Shown here piece after piece: positions 1-6,750 of a stretch of DNA of 11,503 bases. This stretch comes from Holophagae bacterium (GTDB taxonomy: Bacteria; Acidobacteriota; Thermoanaerobaculia; Thermoanaerobaculales; Sulfomarinibacteraceae): NCBI GenBank assembly GCA_030609785.1, contig JAUWTC010000033.1:1-11503 (forward strand), read 5' to 3'. The position numbers were made by a program, and so were the translations under genes. Numbering within the stretch: the first letter of the stretch is position 1; every line of letters begins with the position of its first letter. Below the pieces are notes generated by a model. The model did no database searches. It saw nothing but the letters and a program-made list of their open reading frames with translations, and was not told the DNA's origin.

Positions 1-830
1 ACCGCATCCGCCACTCGTTCCGGATGTGTCAGGTGGACATGATGGCCACCGTCAACCTCAATGCGGCTGAGATCGCTGAATGCGCCGAGTCGACGGTTGA
101 TGATGTCTTCAGGCACGGGCCACCCTCCCCGGGGGCGGATGGCGAGTACCGGGCAGGAGACGCCCCTGAGGAAGGCCAGAACTTGTTCCTCGGTAAGGCG
201 GGTTCGAGAGGGGAGCCTGAGGCGGGGGTCATGGCGGAAGCGTACGCCGTCGGCACACGGTTCGGTGCCGCGTTCAACGAGGAGTCGAGCGCCCTCCGGC
301 GTGAGATCGGACCCGGATCGCAAGCGTGCCTTGATGGCCGCTTCGAGGGTCCGGCAGGGTGGATCCTCGGCAAGGCCCTGACGGCGCTCGGCGTCCAACG
401 CCTTGGCCAATCGGGCCGGGGCCTCCTCGGCAGGGTCGGAGAGAGGACCGAACCCGTCGAGCAGGACCAGTCGCTGAATGGTCTCAGGTGAGACAGCAGC
501 AGTCTGGGCGCCGATGGCCGCACCCATCGAGTGACCGAGAATGGAGAATTCCCTCCATCCGAGCACCTCCGCCATTCCCAGGACATCCGCAACCCAGTCG
601 ATGAAATGGGCGCCGCAGGAATGAGGGCGGTGATCGGAGAGTCCGTGGCCGACGAAGTCCGGGGCGACGATGTGGAAACCATCGAGGCTGGAGGCCAGCG
701 GAATGAAGGAGGCGGCGTTGTCCATCCAGCCGTGAAGAGCCAGGATCTTGGGCTGGTCCTGTGATCCCCATGCGAGAGCGGCCAGACTCAAGCCCCGCCA
801 CTCGATCGTCATCTCACGAGGCTGGGTCAT
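1..830 (-). CDS. Alpha/beta-fold hydrolase, SERHL/MEST-like (3' end outside the window)
   Basis: At least 276 codons are open to the window edge, and the family is usually near 300 residues, so only a short C-terminal piece is missing. Visible hallmarks are the HGWMDN oxyanion-loop motif (residues 33-38), DFVGHGLSD (58-66), the nucleophile elbow GHSMG with Ser101, and a C-terminal GGHHVHL (261-267) supplying the catalytic His, probably His263. There is no signal peptide or membrane segment, so it is probably cytosolic. The overall pattern resembles serine-hydrolase-like (SERHL) and epoxide-hydrolase-type members; the substrate cannot be told. The start is the ATG at 830. An in-frame ATG at 812 (residue 7) is an alternative, and neither has a clear Shine-Dalgarno. 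It shares the strand of the division cluster but is separated from ftsZ by 282 bases, so it is probably not part of that operon. The family call is firm; the function is unknown. Confidence 0.88.
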   Translation of the reverse strand, partial: MTQPREMTIEWRGLSLAALAWGSQDQPKILALHGWMDNAASFIPLASSLDGFHIVAPDFVGHGLSDHRPHSCGAHFIDWVADVLGMAEVLGWREFSILGHSMGAAIGAQTAAVSPETIQRLVLLDGFGPLSDPAEEAPARLAKALDAERRQGLAEDPPCRTLEAAIKARLRSGSDLTPEGARLLVERGTEPCADGVRFRHDPRLRLPSRTRLTEEQVLAFLRGVSCPVLAIRPRGGWPVPEDIINRRLGAFSDLSRIEVDGGHHVHLTHPERVADA

Positions 831-874
831 TGGGTTTGTACACGTCGAAGTGCAGGGTTAGTTCTCTGATTGAA

Positions 875-902
875 TTGAACGTCCAACGTTGGACGTTGAG
901 CG
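875..902. repeat. Four heptamer-phased units containing a 20-bp perfect palindrome
   Basis: The plus strand reads as four consecutive degenerate 7-mers: TTGAACG, TCCAACG, TTGGACG, TTGAGCG. Bases 878-897 (AACGTCCAACGTTGGACGTT) form a perfect inverted repeat with no spacer. The perfect palindrome ends at 877/898, while the 7-base phasing runs a little further. Similar heptanucleotide arrays occur in intergenic DNA of several bacterial phyla, and their role is unclear. The palindrome could equally be a dimeric regulator site, since it lies about 48 bases upstream of the hydrolase start. Confidence 0.7.
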
Positions 903-912
903 TTTTCGTGGA

Positions 913-940
913 GGAAAACCCGAAGTTGAGCAGGTTTTCC
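913..940. repeat. Inverted repeat, 8-bp stem with 12-base loop
   Basis: GGAAAACC at 913-920 pairs perfectly with GGTTTTCC at 933-940. It lies 173 bases past the ftsZ stop and 83 bases before the hydrolase start. On the transcribed minus strand no U-run follows the stem, so it is not a typical intrinsic terminator. It could be a weak terminator, an RNA-stability element or a protein site. Confidence 0.4.
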
Positions 941-1009
941 CACATCTTTCCGGGTTCGCCTTCGTGCGTATTCTTGGCAGTTCCATGGCGCCTTGCAACC
1001 ATCGAAACC

Positions 1010-1037
1010 GACAGCCGGTAGCTGACAGCCGACGACT
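1010..1037. repeat. Second heptamer-phased repeat block
   Basis: The plus strand reads GACAGCC, GGTAGCT, GACAGCC, GACGACT, with the first unit repeated exactly 14 bases later. The 7-base period matches the block at 875-902 although the sequence differs. It is probably a remnant of a short tandem heptanucleotide array. Confidence 0.5.
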
Positions 1038-1046
1038 TCCCTCCCT

Positions 1047-1072
1047 CCCCGCCTGGAGGTGGTGTGGCGGGG
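1047..1072 (-). terminator. GC-only stem-loop downstream of ftsZ (candidate terminator)
   Basis: CCCCGCC at 1047-1053 pairs with GGCGGGG at 1066-1072 around a 12-base loop. On the minus-strand transcript it begins about 40 bases after the ftsZ stop. No U-tract follows, so it does not fit the classic intrinsic terminator. The RNA leading into and through the loop (about 1086-1054) is C-rich and G-poor, which would suit Rho loading. I call it a candidate 3'-end structure of the operon only. Confidence 0.35.
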
Positions 1073-1112
1073 GTGAGGGGGGTCAGTCGCCGGCTCTCGG
1101 CCCTGACGGCCA

Positions 1113-2336
1113 TCAGTCCATCTGTTTGCGCAGGATCGCCGGGATCTCGATATCGTCGCCGATGTTAATACCGAATTCTCTTCCCGGGCCCTGGGGGATG
1201 AACACCGAGCGCCGGGCTGGTTTTTCTTCTTGGACCGGCGTCGAAATGCTGGGCGAGGTGGCGGAAAGGGGCACGCCGACCGGAATCTGGGCGCCCTCCT
1301 GGGCCTGGTGGAAACCGGTGGCGATCACGGTGACCTGGAGGGAGTCTTCAAGGCTCTCGTCAATCACGGCGCCGAAGAGCACCTGGGCGTCTGGATCGAT
1401 GCCCTGTGTGATGATGTCCGAAGCGTCGTTGATCTCACTCAGGGTGACGTCGGTGCCGCCGGTGATGTTGATCAATAGGCCTCGTGCGCCTTCGATCGAC
1501 GTTTCCTCGAGTAGCGGAGAGGCTATCGCCTGCTGAGCCGCTTCGACTGCCCGGTGCTCGCCGGTTGAGGTGCCGATGCCCATGATGGCGTGGCCCATGT
1601 CCTTCATCACGGTTCGCACGTCGGCGAAGTCCCGGTTGATCAGGCCGGGGACGGTGATGATATCGGCGATGCCCTGAACCGCCTGGCGAAGCACGTCGTC
1701 GGCGATTGCCATCGCCTCGGTAAAGGCGGTGTTGCGCTCGACGAATTTGAGCAGGCGGTCATTGGGAATGGTGATCAGGGTGTCGACGTGCTTGGCCAGT
1801 TCGGCGATACCCTGCTCTGCCTGTTGCGAGCGCCTTTTGCCCTCGAATCCGAAGGGTTTGGTGACGACTGCGACGGTCAGGGCGCCGACCTCTTGGGCCA
1901 TCTGCGCGATGATAGGCGCCGCGCCGGTTCCGGTGCCGCCGCCCATGCCTGCGGTGATGAAGACCATGTCCGACCCGTCGAGCAGATCGAATATCTTGCG
2001 ATCGGCCTCTATCGCCGCCTGACGGCCGACCTCAGGATTGGCGCCGGCCCCGAGGCCACGGGTGGCTTCGAGCCCCAGTTGGAGTTTGATGCCCGCCTGG
2101 CTGTGTTCCAGGGCCTGAGAATCGGTGTTGGCCGCGATGAATTCGATGCCGTTGAGCCCGACGTCGATCATCCGATTGACCGAATTGCAGCCGCCTCCGC
2201 CGACTCCGAAGACCTTGATCCGAGCCGGTTCCGGCCGTTCATCCAGCAGGATGTGCGGAGCCTCGGTGTCGTCGTTGATTGGATTGCCCTCACTAATTTC
2301 TCGTGGTTCCGTCATAGTGTCATCAATGTAAATCAT
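1113..2336 (-). CDS. ftsZ: Cell division protein FtsZ
   Basis: This is the tubulin-like GTPase that polymerises into the cytokinetic ring, here 407 residues. The sequence shows the nucleotide-binding [13 protein letters not shown] (44-56), the tubulin signature [10 protein letters not shown] (132-141), the T7 synergy loop [11 protein letters not shown] with its two acidic residues (234-244), a variable linker (about 345-393), and an intact C-terminal peptide [14 protein letters not shown] that binds FtsA and other partners. The N-terminal arm before the GTPase core is acidic and about 27 residues longer than in E. coli FtsZ. The ATG at 2336 is preferred because GGAGGT lies 4 bases upstream. 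A TTG at 2354 stays open but would place that site inside the gene. The ftsA stop overlaps the start by 14 bases. It is the last gene of the operon. Confidence 0.98.
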   Translation of the reverse strand: MIYIDDTMTEPREISEGNPINDDTEAPHILLDERPEPARIKVFGVGGGGCNSVNRMIDVGLNGIEFIAANTDSQALEHSQAGIKLQLGLEATRGLGAGANPEVGRQAAIEADRKIFDLLDGSDMVFITAGMGGGTGTGAAPIIAQMAQEVGALTVAVVTKPFGFEGKRRSQQAEQGIAELAKHVDTLITIPNDRLLKFVERNTAFTEAMAIADDVLRQAVQGIADIITVPGLINRDFADVRTVMKDMGHAIMGIGTSTGEHRAVEAAQQAIASPLLEETSIEGARGLLINITGGTDVTLSEINDASDIITQGIDPDAQVLFGAVIDESLEDSLQVTVIATGFHQAQEGAQIPVGVPLSATSPSISTPVQEEKPARRSVFIPQGPGREFGINIGDDIEIPAILRKQMD

Positions 2337-3570
2337 TTCCACCTCCAAATTCAAAAATTTCTCCGAGGGCGCTCCTCAATCGGTTAATAATTCCGCCCTC
2401 GAGCTGTTTCCGTGTCAGTGGTCCTTGCTTTCTCTGGTGAGCCAGTCGGATCAGGCCGCATGCGACGGCCCACTCCGGTCCGGCGACCGGTTCCACCTCG
2501 CCTGCGAGGTTCCGCGGCCGTCCGATCCTCGCGTGGTGAGCGAAGATGGCCTCGGCGACCCCATCCATGCCCTCAAGGCGCGCGCCGCCGCCAGTGAGAA
2601 TGACGCCGGCCCGTGGGGTCCGATCCATTTCCAGTTCGGAGAGGTTCTTGGCGATACCAACGAAGAGTTCGTGGGCCCTCTCGTACAGGATGTGGGCCGC
2701 CAGCCGGCCGTCGGCAATTTGATTGCCGAGACCGCCCAGGGTCGGGACTTCGATTCCGAGCAGATCGAGGTCATGCCGGTCCAATGAGACGCCGACGGAC
2801 CGCTTGATCAGCTCGGCGCCGGCGGTGTTGGTCTTCATCACGGTGGCGATGTCGGCGACGAAATGCCGACCACCGATGGGGTAGGTCCCGCTGGCAAGTA
2901 CGATCCCCTCGCTCCACACGACCCACTCGCTGGTGGCGTGCCCGATATCGATCAGCATGCAGCCCAGTTCCTTCTCGTCGGGGGACAGGACTGCCTCGGC
3001 GGCTGCCAGAGGTTCGTACTGGAGACTGGTCACGGCGATGGAGGCCTGGTTGACGGTCTGCTCCAGTGAGTCGACGTGGGCCCTGGGTGTGAAGAGCACA
3101 TAGGCCGAGGCTTCAAGGGTGCGGCCGGCCATGCCTTCTGGATTCTCGATGCCTGGCTGTCCGTCAAGGGCGTATCCGCACTCGATGATGTCCAGGACTT
3201 GATAGTCTTCCGGAATCATGACGTCGGCACACCGGGACAGCGCCAAGTTGACATCGCCGGCACAAACCGTGTGGTCACGCCCGGTGATCGGAGTGGAGGC
3301 GCGGGAGGGTTTTCCCACGACCGGTGCGCCACCGAGGGCTACCACCGCATGAGTTACCGGGATCGAGGCCATCGCTTCGGCTTCTTCGGCGGCGATCCGA
3401 ACGGCGGCGGTCACGTCTTCGAGTTTGGCGATGATGCCCTTGCGGGCGCCGTCGTGGCGGGCTTCGCCGCAGCCCTTGACCACCAACCGATGCGGCTCGG
3501 GCACCGCGACGACCACCTTGACCGTCGAGGAGCCGACGTCGATGCCGACCAGGGGACGATCGTCACTCAT
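2323..3570 (-). CDS. ftsA: Cell division protein FtsA
   Basis: This is an actin/HSP70-superfamily ATPase, 415 residues, that tethers FtsZ filaments to the inner membrane. Visible parts are the phosphate-1 loop [10 protein letters not shown] (9-18), the FtsA-specific 1C subdomain (about 84-170), phosphate-2 [11 protein letters not shown] (206-216), [12 protein letters not shown] (231-242), the adenosine motif [14 protein letters not shown] (322-335), and a C-terminal amphipathic membrane-targeting helix around [14 protein letters not shown] (395-408). The phosphate-2 loop departs from the usual IDIGGGT-T-D pattern, with His-Ala for Gly-Gly and Glu for the last Asp. The start is the ATG at 3570, with AGGAGG 5 bases upstream. 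An open frame extends to 3795 but lies inside ftsQ and reads as shadow sequence. The start overlaps the ftsQ stop as ATGA, and the end overlaps ftsZ by 14 bases. Confidence 0.97.
   Translation of the reverse strand: MSDDRPLVGIDVGSSTVKVVVAVPEPHRLVVKGCGEARHDGARKGIIAKLEDVTAAVRIAAEEAEAMASIPVTHAVVALGGAPVVGKPSRASTPITGRDHTVCAGDVNLALSRCADVMIPEDYQVLDIIECGYALDGQPGIENPEGMAGRTLEASAYVLFTPRAHVDSLEQTVNQASIAVTSLQYEPLAAAEAVLSPDEKELGCMLIDIGHATSEWVVWSEGIVLASGTYPIGGRHFVADIATVMKTNTAGAELIKRSVGVSLDRHDLDLLGIEVPTLGGLGNQIADGRLAAHILYERAHELFVGIAKNLSELEMDRTPRAGVILTGGGARLEGMDGVAEAIFAHHARIGRPRNLAGEVEPVAGPEWAVACGLIRLAHQRKQGPLTRKQLEGGIINRLRSALGEIFEFGGGNDLH
2341..2346 (-). promoter_or_regulatory. Shine-Dalgarno of ftsZ, inside the ftsA coding sequence
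   Basis: GGAGGT on the minus strand is followed by GGAA and the ATG at 2336. The same bases encode the Gly-Gly near the ftsA C-terminus. This site decides the ftsZ start over the upstream in-frame TTG and suggests that ftsZ is translated by ribosomes finishing ftsA as well as by direct loading. Confidence 0.8.
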
Positions 3571-4304
3571 CCCGTCCTCCTGATGACAACGCGGTGGCCG
3601 AAGCGAAGGTCGGCCCAGGCGGGAGCCTGACCGTTGAGGGCGGCTCGATGCCACCACTGTTCCGATGGGCTCCCCTGGGGCAATACTCTGACGACGGAGG
3701 GTGTTTCCGGGTGGACGCGGTCTTCGATGGTCACCTGGTAGTCCGACGGGGTGATCTTCCGAATGGACACGAGGCGTCCGGTCGTACCGTCGCACAGGCG
3801 CGTGCCGGTGGACAGCGCGGATCGAAGTTCGGCCTCGCCGAGGTCGAAGCTCTCGAGGACGGGAAACCGAGGTTCGGAGAGGCGGCGGCTCAATCCTCCA
3901 TTACAGGTGACGCCCCGCCATGCCCGGCCCATTGGAACCGATGCGCAGATCTCGTCGGGAAGGGCTTGAATGCGAAGCGTTCCGGGGAGTTTGAGTTCAA
4001 CGCCGACACCGGTGACGCCCGGCCAGCGCTCGACGTCCTTCCTGATTTCTTCAAGATCCAAGGAGGGTACCCAGCGACCGGTGAGATTTTCCAGGTTGAC
4101 GACGGTCGATGGTGGGAGGCCCGGGCACGCGGTGACCTCGATGGCTTTGAGCCGCCAGCCGGCCAGCAGTATTCCTGCCCCAATGAAGACCGCAGTGAAG
4201 GTGCCGGCCTGAAGCCACCATCTGATCGGGCGCCGCGTCCGCGGGCGGGGCGCCTGAGGGGTTGGGCGAAGGCTGGTCGGGAGGAAGGCAGCGGGAGCAC
4301 TCAT
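3567..4304 (-). CDS. ftsQ: Cell division protein FtsQ (DivIB family)
   Basis: This 245-residue bitopic membrane protein of the divisome links cytoplasmic ring proteins to the FtsB/FtsL and FtsW/FtsI synthesis complex. It has a short basic, Pro-rich cytoplasmic tail (1-28), one transmembrane helix (about 31-50), a POTRA domain (about 53-116, with the LKAIEVTACPGLPP and LKLPGTLRIQAL patterns), and a beta-rich C-terminal domain ending ADLRFGHRVVIRR, which matches the FtsQ C-terminal signature. Four cysteines (60, 120, 134, 171) lie in the extracytoplasmic part; disulfides are possible but not shown. Primary sequence is poorly conserved in this family, so the call rests on architecture, the C-terminal motif and position directly before ftsA. 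The start at 4304 overlaps the murC stop as ATGA, preceded by a weak G-run site. Confidence 0.92.
   Translation of the reverse strand: MSAPAAFLPTSLRPTPQAPRPRTRRPIRWWLQAGTFTAVFIGAGILLAGWRLKAIEVTACPGLPPSTVVNLENLTGRWVPSLDLEEIRKDVERWPGVTGVGVELKLPGTLRIQALPDEICASVPMGRAWRGVTCNGGLSRRLSEPRFPVLESFDLGEAELRSALSTGTRLCDGTTGRLVSIRKITPSDYQVTIEDRVHPETPSVVRVLPQGSPSEQWWHRAALNGQAPAWADLRFGHRVVIRRTG
3576..3581 (-). promoter_or_regulatory. Consensus Shine-Dalgarno of ftsA
   Basis: A perfect AGGAGG on the minus strand sits 5 bases before the ATG at 3570, inside the last codons of ftsQ. It settles the start of ftsA, whose open frame otherwise continues for another 75 codons. Confidence 0.85.
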
Positions 4305-5677
4305 AAAGCAGCCCCCATCCAGTCTGTTGCCACCCGATCGACGTCTCCGGCGCCCATGGTGATCAAGACGTCTCCGTCCTGCAAAACCCCGTCCAGGATG
4401 GTCCCAACGTGGTCGAGGTCTTCGCCGTCGATAGCCTGAGTTTCGAGGCTGTCGATCGATTGAAGGACCAGCTGGTGGGTCACTCCGGGAATCGGGGCCT
4501 CCCGCGCGGGAAAGATCGGGAGTACGATCCCGAGAGATGCGGCGGACAGAGCGCGTCCGAAGTCCTCGGCGAAATCACGTGTCCGGCTGAAGAGATGGGG
4601 CTGGAATACGGCCACGATCCGTCGGCCGGGAAAGGCCTTGCGCGCGGCGCCGAGGACGGCCGTGATCTCGGTTGGATGGTGGGCGTAGTCGTCGATGACA
4701 GTGACACCGTGACGCTCACCGATCCACTCGAAACGACGCCCCACACCGCCGAAGTCGGCGCAGCCTTGAGCGAGGATTTCGAAATCCAGGCCCAACTCCA
4801 TGGCGGCCCCAATGGCGGCCAGGGCGTTACAGACGTTGTGGTTTCCAGCCAGGCTCAGCTGGACGACGCCCAGGATTTGTCCGGCCTTGACGACGTTGAA
4901 GGAAGACGTCAATCCGTCAAACTCGATTTCTGTGGCGCGAAGGTCGTTGCCCGGATTAAGACCGTAAGTGACGACCGGGGCGCGGGTGACTCCTGACAGC
5001 GAGGCCGCGCCGGGGTCGTCGCCGCAGATGAGGACAGTGCCGTGAAACGGTGGCCGCGAGGCAAAAGCGGCAAAGGCGGAGTGCAGTGCATTTTTGGACT
5101 CGTAGCAGTCGAGGTGATCCTCTTCGACGTTGGTGATGACGGCAATCAGGGGATTGAGTTCCAGGAAGGCCCGGTCGAACTCATCGGCCTCACACACTGC
5201 GACATCGCTGTCGCCTCGTCTGCCATAGCCGTCGATCCCTCGAACCAGCCCCCCGACTACAGCGGTGGGCCGGATGCCTGTCTTTTCGAGGATGTGGCTC
5301 AAGAGAGCGCTCGTCGTTGTCTTCCCGTGGGTGCCCGCCACGGCGACGGACTTTTGCCCCCGAATAACCTCGGCGACAAGGGTTGCCCGTCTGATGACAG
5401 GGATGCCGTGCGCGTGTGCCGCCTCAAGTTCCGGGTGGTCGGGGGTGACGGCGGCACTGACGACGACGGCATCGACGCCCTCGACGTGAGAGGGATGGTG
5501 TCCTATGGTGACTGTGGCGCCTCGGGTCATCAGACGCCGGGTCCGGTCGCTCTCGGAACTGTCGCACCCACTGACGACGAGGCCGTCGTCCAACAGGACC
5601 TCGGCCAACGCGCACATGCCGACACCACCGATGCCGACGAAGTGGACGTGGCGAACGGTGCCCCAGAGTGGTCTCAT
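4301..5677 (-). CDS. murC: UDP-N-acetylmuramate--L-alanine ligase MurC
   Basis: This cytoplasmic ATP-dependent Mur ligase adds L-Ala to UDP-MurNAc, the first step of stem-peptide assembly. The 458 residues match the family length. The motifs are N-terminal GIGGVGM (15-21) for UDP-MurNAc, P-loop GTHGKTTT (115-122), EADEFDRAF (163-171), NVEEDHLDCY (183-192), GNHNVCNALAA (278-288), DDYAHHPTEI (329-338) and FQPHLFSRT (358-366). The ATG at 5677 has GGAGG 6 bases upstream and overlaps the murG stop as ATGA. The longer open frame to 6013 overlaps murG and does not resemble MurC, so it was discarded. In many clusters murB and ddl follow murC; here ftsQ follows immediately with a 4-base overlap and no remnant of either. 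Confidence 0.98.
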   Translation of the reverse strand: MRPLWGTVRHVHFVGIGGVGMCALAEVLLDDGLVVSGCDSSESDRTRRLMTRGATVTIGHHPSHVEGVDAVVVSAAVTPDHPELEAAHAHGIPVIRRATLVAEVIRGQKSVAVAGTHGKTTTSALLSHILEKTGIRPTAVVGGLVRGIDGYGRRGDSDVAVCEADEFDRAFLELNPLIAVITNVEEDHLDCYESKNALHSAFAAFASRPPFHGTVLICGDDPGAASLSGVTRAPVVTYGLNPGNDLRATEIEFDGLTSSFNVVKAGQILGVVQLSLAGNHNVCNALAAIGAAMELGLDFEILAQGCADFGGVGRRFEWIGERHGVTVIDDYAHHPTEITAVLGAARKAFPGRRIVAVFQPHLFSRTRDFAEDFGRALSAASLGIVLPIFPAREAPIPGVTHQLVLQSIDSLETQAIDGEDLDHVGTILDGVLQDGDVLITMGAGDVDRVATDWMGAAL

Positions 5678-6750
5678 AGGGCGCCTCCGATGCTGAGCAG
5701 GTGGTCGGCGATTTTCTCGGCGGCTCCAGGCAGGGCAACCGATCGGGCGGCTCGTCCCATGTCGGCCAAGCGGTCGGGATCGTCCAGAAGTCTCTTCAGG
5801 ACCTGAGCGACGCGCTCGAATTCCGCCTCGCGCTCCAGCAGGACATCGGCGCCCCCAGCCCGCTCCAGGGACCTGGCGTTGAACTCCTGGTGATTGCCGG
5901 CAGCGGCGGCAAAGGGGATGAGAATGGAGGCACGGCCGGCGGCGGCCAGTTCGGAAACGGTCAGGGCGCCCGATCGGGCGACAACGAGGTCCGCCCACTC
6001 CAGGGCCTCCCACGGCTGGGCGAGGAAGGTGTCAACCTTCGCCTCGAGCCCAAGGTCGGAGTAGGAGGTCCGGACCACTTCGAGCCACCGAGATCCCGAT
6101 TGATGGCGGATCGAGACCTCGTGACCCTGATCTCTGAGCACGGCCAATGCCCGGGGTAACGTCCGGTTGAGAAACAGTGATCCCTGACTACCGCCGAGGA
6201 TGAGGAGACGGGGCGTGCCGGCCGGCCTGGACGGAGCTACGTCGAAGAAGCCTGATCGTACCGGGTTTCCGGTCCACACCGCCGGCATGGAGGGGAAGTG
6301 GCTGACTCCATCGGCAAAGCCGCAGCACACCAGGTCGGCCCACGGTGCCAGAGTCCGGTTGGTCCAGCCGGGGACGGAGTTCTGCTCCTGGAGGATCCAG
6401 GGTATTCCGAGCAGACCGGCGGCCATGATTCCGGAGGCCGAGGCGTAGCCGCCGACCCCCAACACCGCCATCGGTTGTGTTTCGAGGACCAGCCGGAAGC
6501 CGTCGGAAATCGCCTTCGGCAGGTGGGCCAGAGCACGAAGGCCGGCGGTGAAAGATCGTGCGTGGATGCCCTCAATATCCAGGAGGCTCAAGGGCAGGTT
6601 TCGTTCGGCGACCAGGCGTGACTCCAGGCCCCGCCGGGCGCCCAGCCAATGCACATCGACGTCTCGAGCCTTCAGGGCGTCAGCAACGGCCAGGCCGGGG
6701 AAGATATGGCCCCCAGTACCACCGCCCGCGATCAATACGCGGCGGCTCAC
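5674..6750 (-). CDS. murG: UDP-GlcNAc:lipid I N-acetylglucosaminyltransferase MurG
   Basis: This GT28-family glycosyltransferase, at the cytoplasmic membrane face, transfers GlcNAc to lipid I to make lipid II. It has 358 residues, as usual. The sequence shows the glycine-rich loop GGGTGGHIFP (9-18), GGYAS (100-104), QEQNSVPGWTNR (121-132), TGNPVR (160-165), GGSQGS (186-191), and the UDP-GlcNAc site ARSGALTVSELAAAG (258-272) with NHQEFNA (286-292). The start is a GTG at 6750 that overlaps the ftsW stop as GTGA, with GGGAG 8 bases upstream; the glycine loop then falls at the normal distance from the N-terminus. The frame is open up to 7971, but that extension is out-of-frame ftsW sequence and not a fusion. 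Confidence 0.97.
   Translation of the reverse strand: MSRRVLIAGGGTGGHIFPGLAVADALKARDVDVHWLGARRGLESRLVAERNLPLSLLDIEGIHARSFTAGLRALAHLPKAISDGFRLVLETQPMAVLGVGGYASASGIMAAGLLGIPWILQEQNSVPGWTNRTLAPWADLVCCGFADGVSHFPSMPAVWTGNPVRSGFFDVAPSRPAGTPRLLILGGSQGSLFLNRTLPRALAVLRDQGHEVSIRHQSGSRWLEVVRTSYSDLGLEAKVDTFLAQPWEALEWADLVVARSGALTVSELAAAGRASILIPFAAAAGNHQEFNARSLERAGGADVLLEREAEFERVAQVLKRLLDDPDRLADMGRAARSVALPGAAEKIADHLLSIGGAL
5684..5688 (-). promoter_or_regulatory. Shine-Dalgarno of murC
   Basis: GGAGG on the minus strand is followed by a 6-base spacer and the ATG at 5677. It lies in the last codons of murG and supports the short murC start over the 112-codon upstream extension of the open frame. Confidence 0.8.

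Larger units (their letters stand above)
831..1112. other. Intergenic spacer between ftsZ and the hydrolase
   Basis: This 282-base gap holds no credible gene. A 99-codon minus-strand frame crosses it, but its translation is only repeat-derived sequence that enters the hydrolase out of frame. The spacer contains two heptamer-phased repeat blocks (875-902 and 1010-1037), one including a perfect 20-base palindrome, and two stem-loops (913-940 and 1047-1072). The stretch around 940-1000, read on the minus strand, looks like degraded purine-rich repeat of the GCCAAGAA type, though this is weak. I found no convincing sigma-70 promoter for the hydrolase and no U-tract terminator for ftsZ. Confidence 0.7.

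Noticed and set aside
29..682. 217-codon minus-strand frame over the hydrolase
   Set aside because: It is rich in Ser, Pro and Arg and out of frame with the hydrolase frame that carries the HGWMDN, GHSMG and GGHH motifs.
831..897. Possible sigma-70 promoter for the hydrolase using TTGGAC in the palindrome as -35
   Set aside because: At 17-base spacing the -10 position reads AACTAA, a poor match to TATAAT, so it cannot be supported from sequence alone.
814..1113. 99-codon minus-strand frame in the ftsZ-hydrolase spacer
   Set aside because: Its translation derives from short repeats and it enters the hydrolase out of frame; there is no ribosome-binding site or family resemblance.
1590..2387. 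265-codon plus-strand open frame antisense to ftsZ
   Set aside because: It covers the well-supported ftsZ on the other strand, its translation has no recognisable family motif, and long antisense frames are expected in GC-rich coding DNA.
2323..3795. N-terminal extension of FtsA to 3795
   Set aside because: The extra 75 codons lie within ftsQ and resemble shadow sequence; a perfect AGGAGG marks the ATG at 3570.
3594..4439. 281-codon plus-strand open frame antisense to ftsQ and murC
   Set aside because: It crosses the junction of two clear minus-strand genes and shows no family features; it is a shadow frame.
5042..5806. 254-codon plus-strand open frame antisense to murC and murG
   Set aside because: Same reasoning: it is antisense to motif-rich genes and has no domain of its own.
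4301..6013. 112-residue N-terminal extension of MurC
   Set aside because: It overlaps murG throughout, is not MurC-like, and the ATG at 5677 has a good GGAGG and puts GIGGVGM at the normal position.
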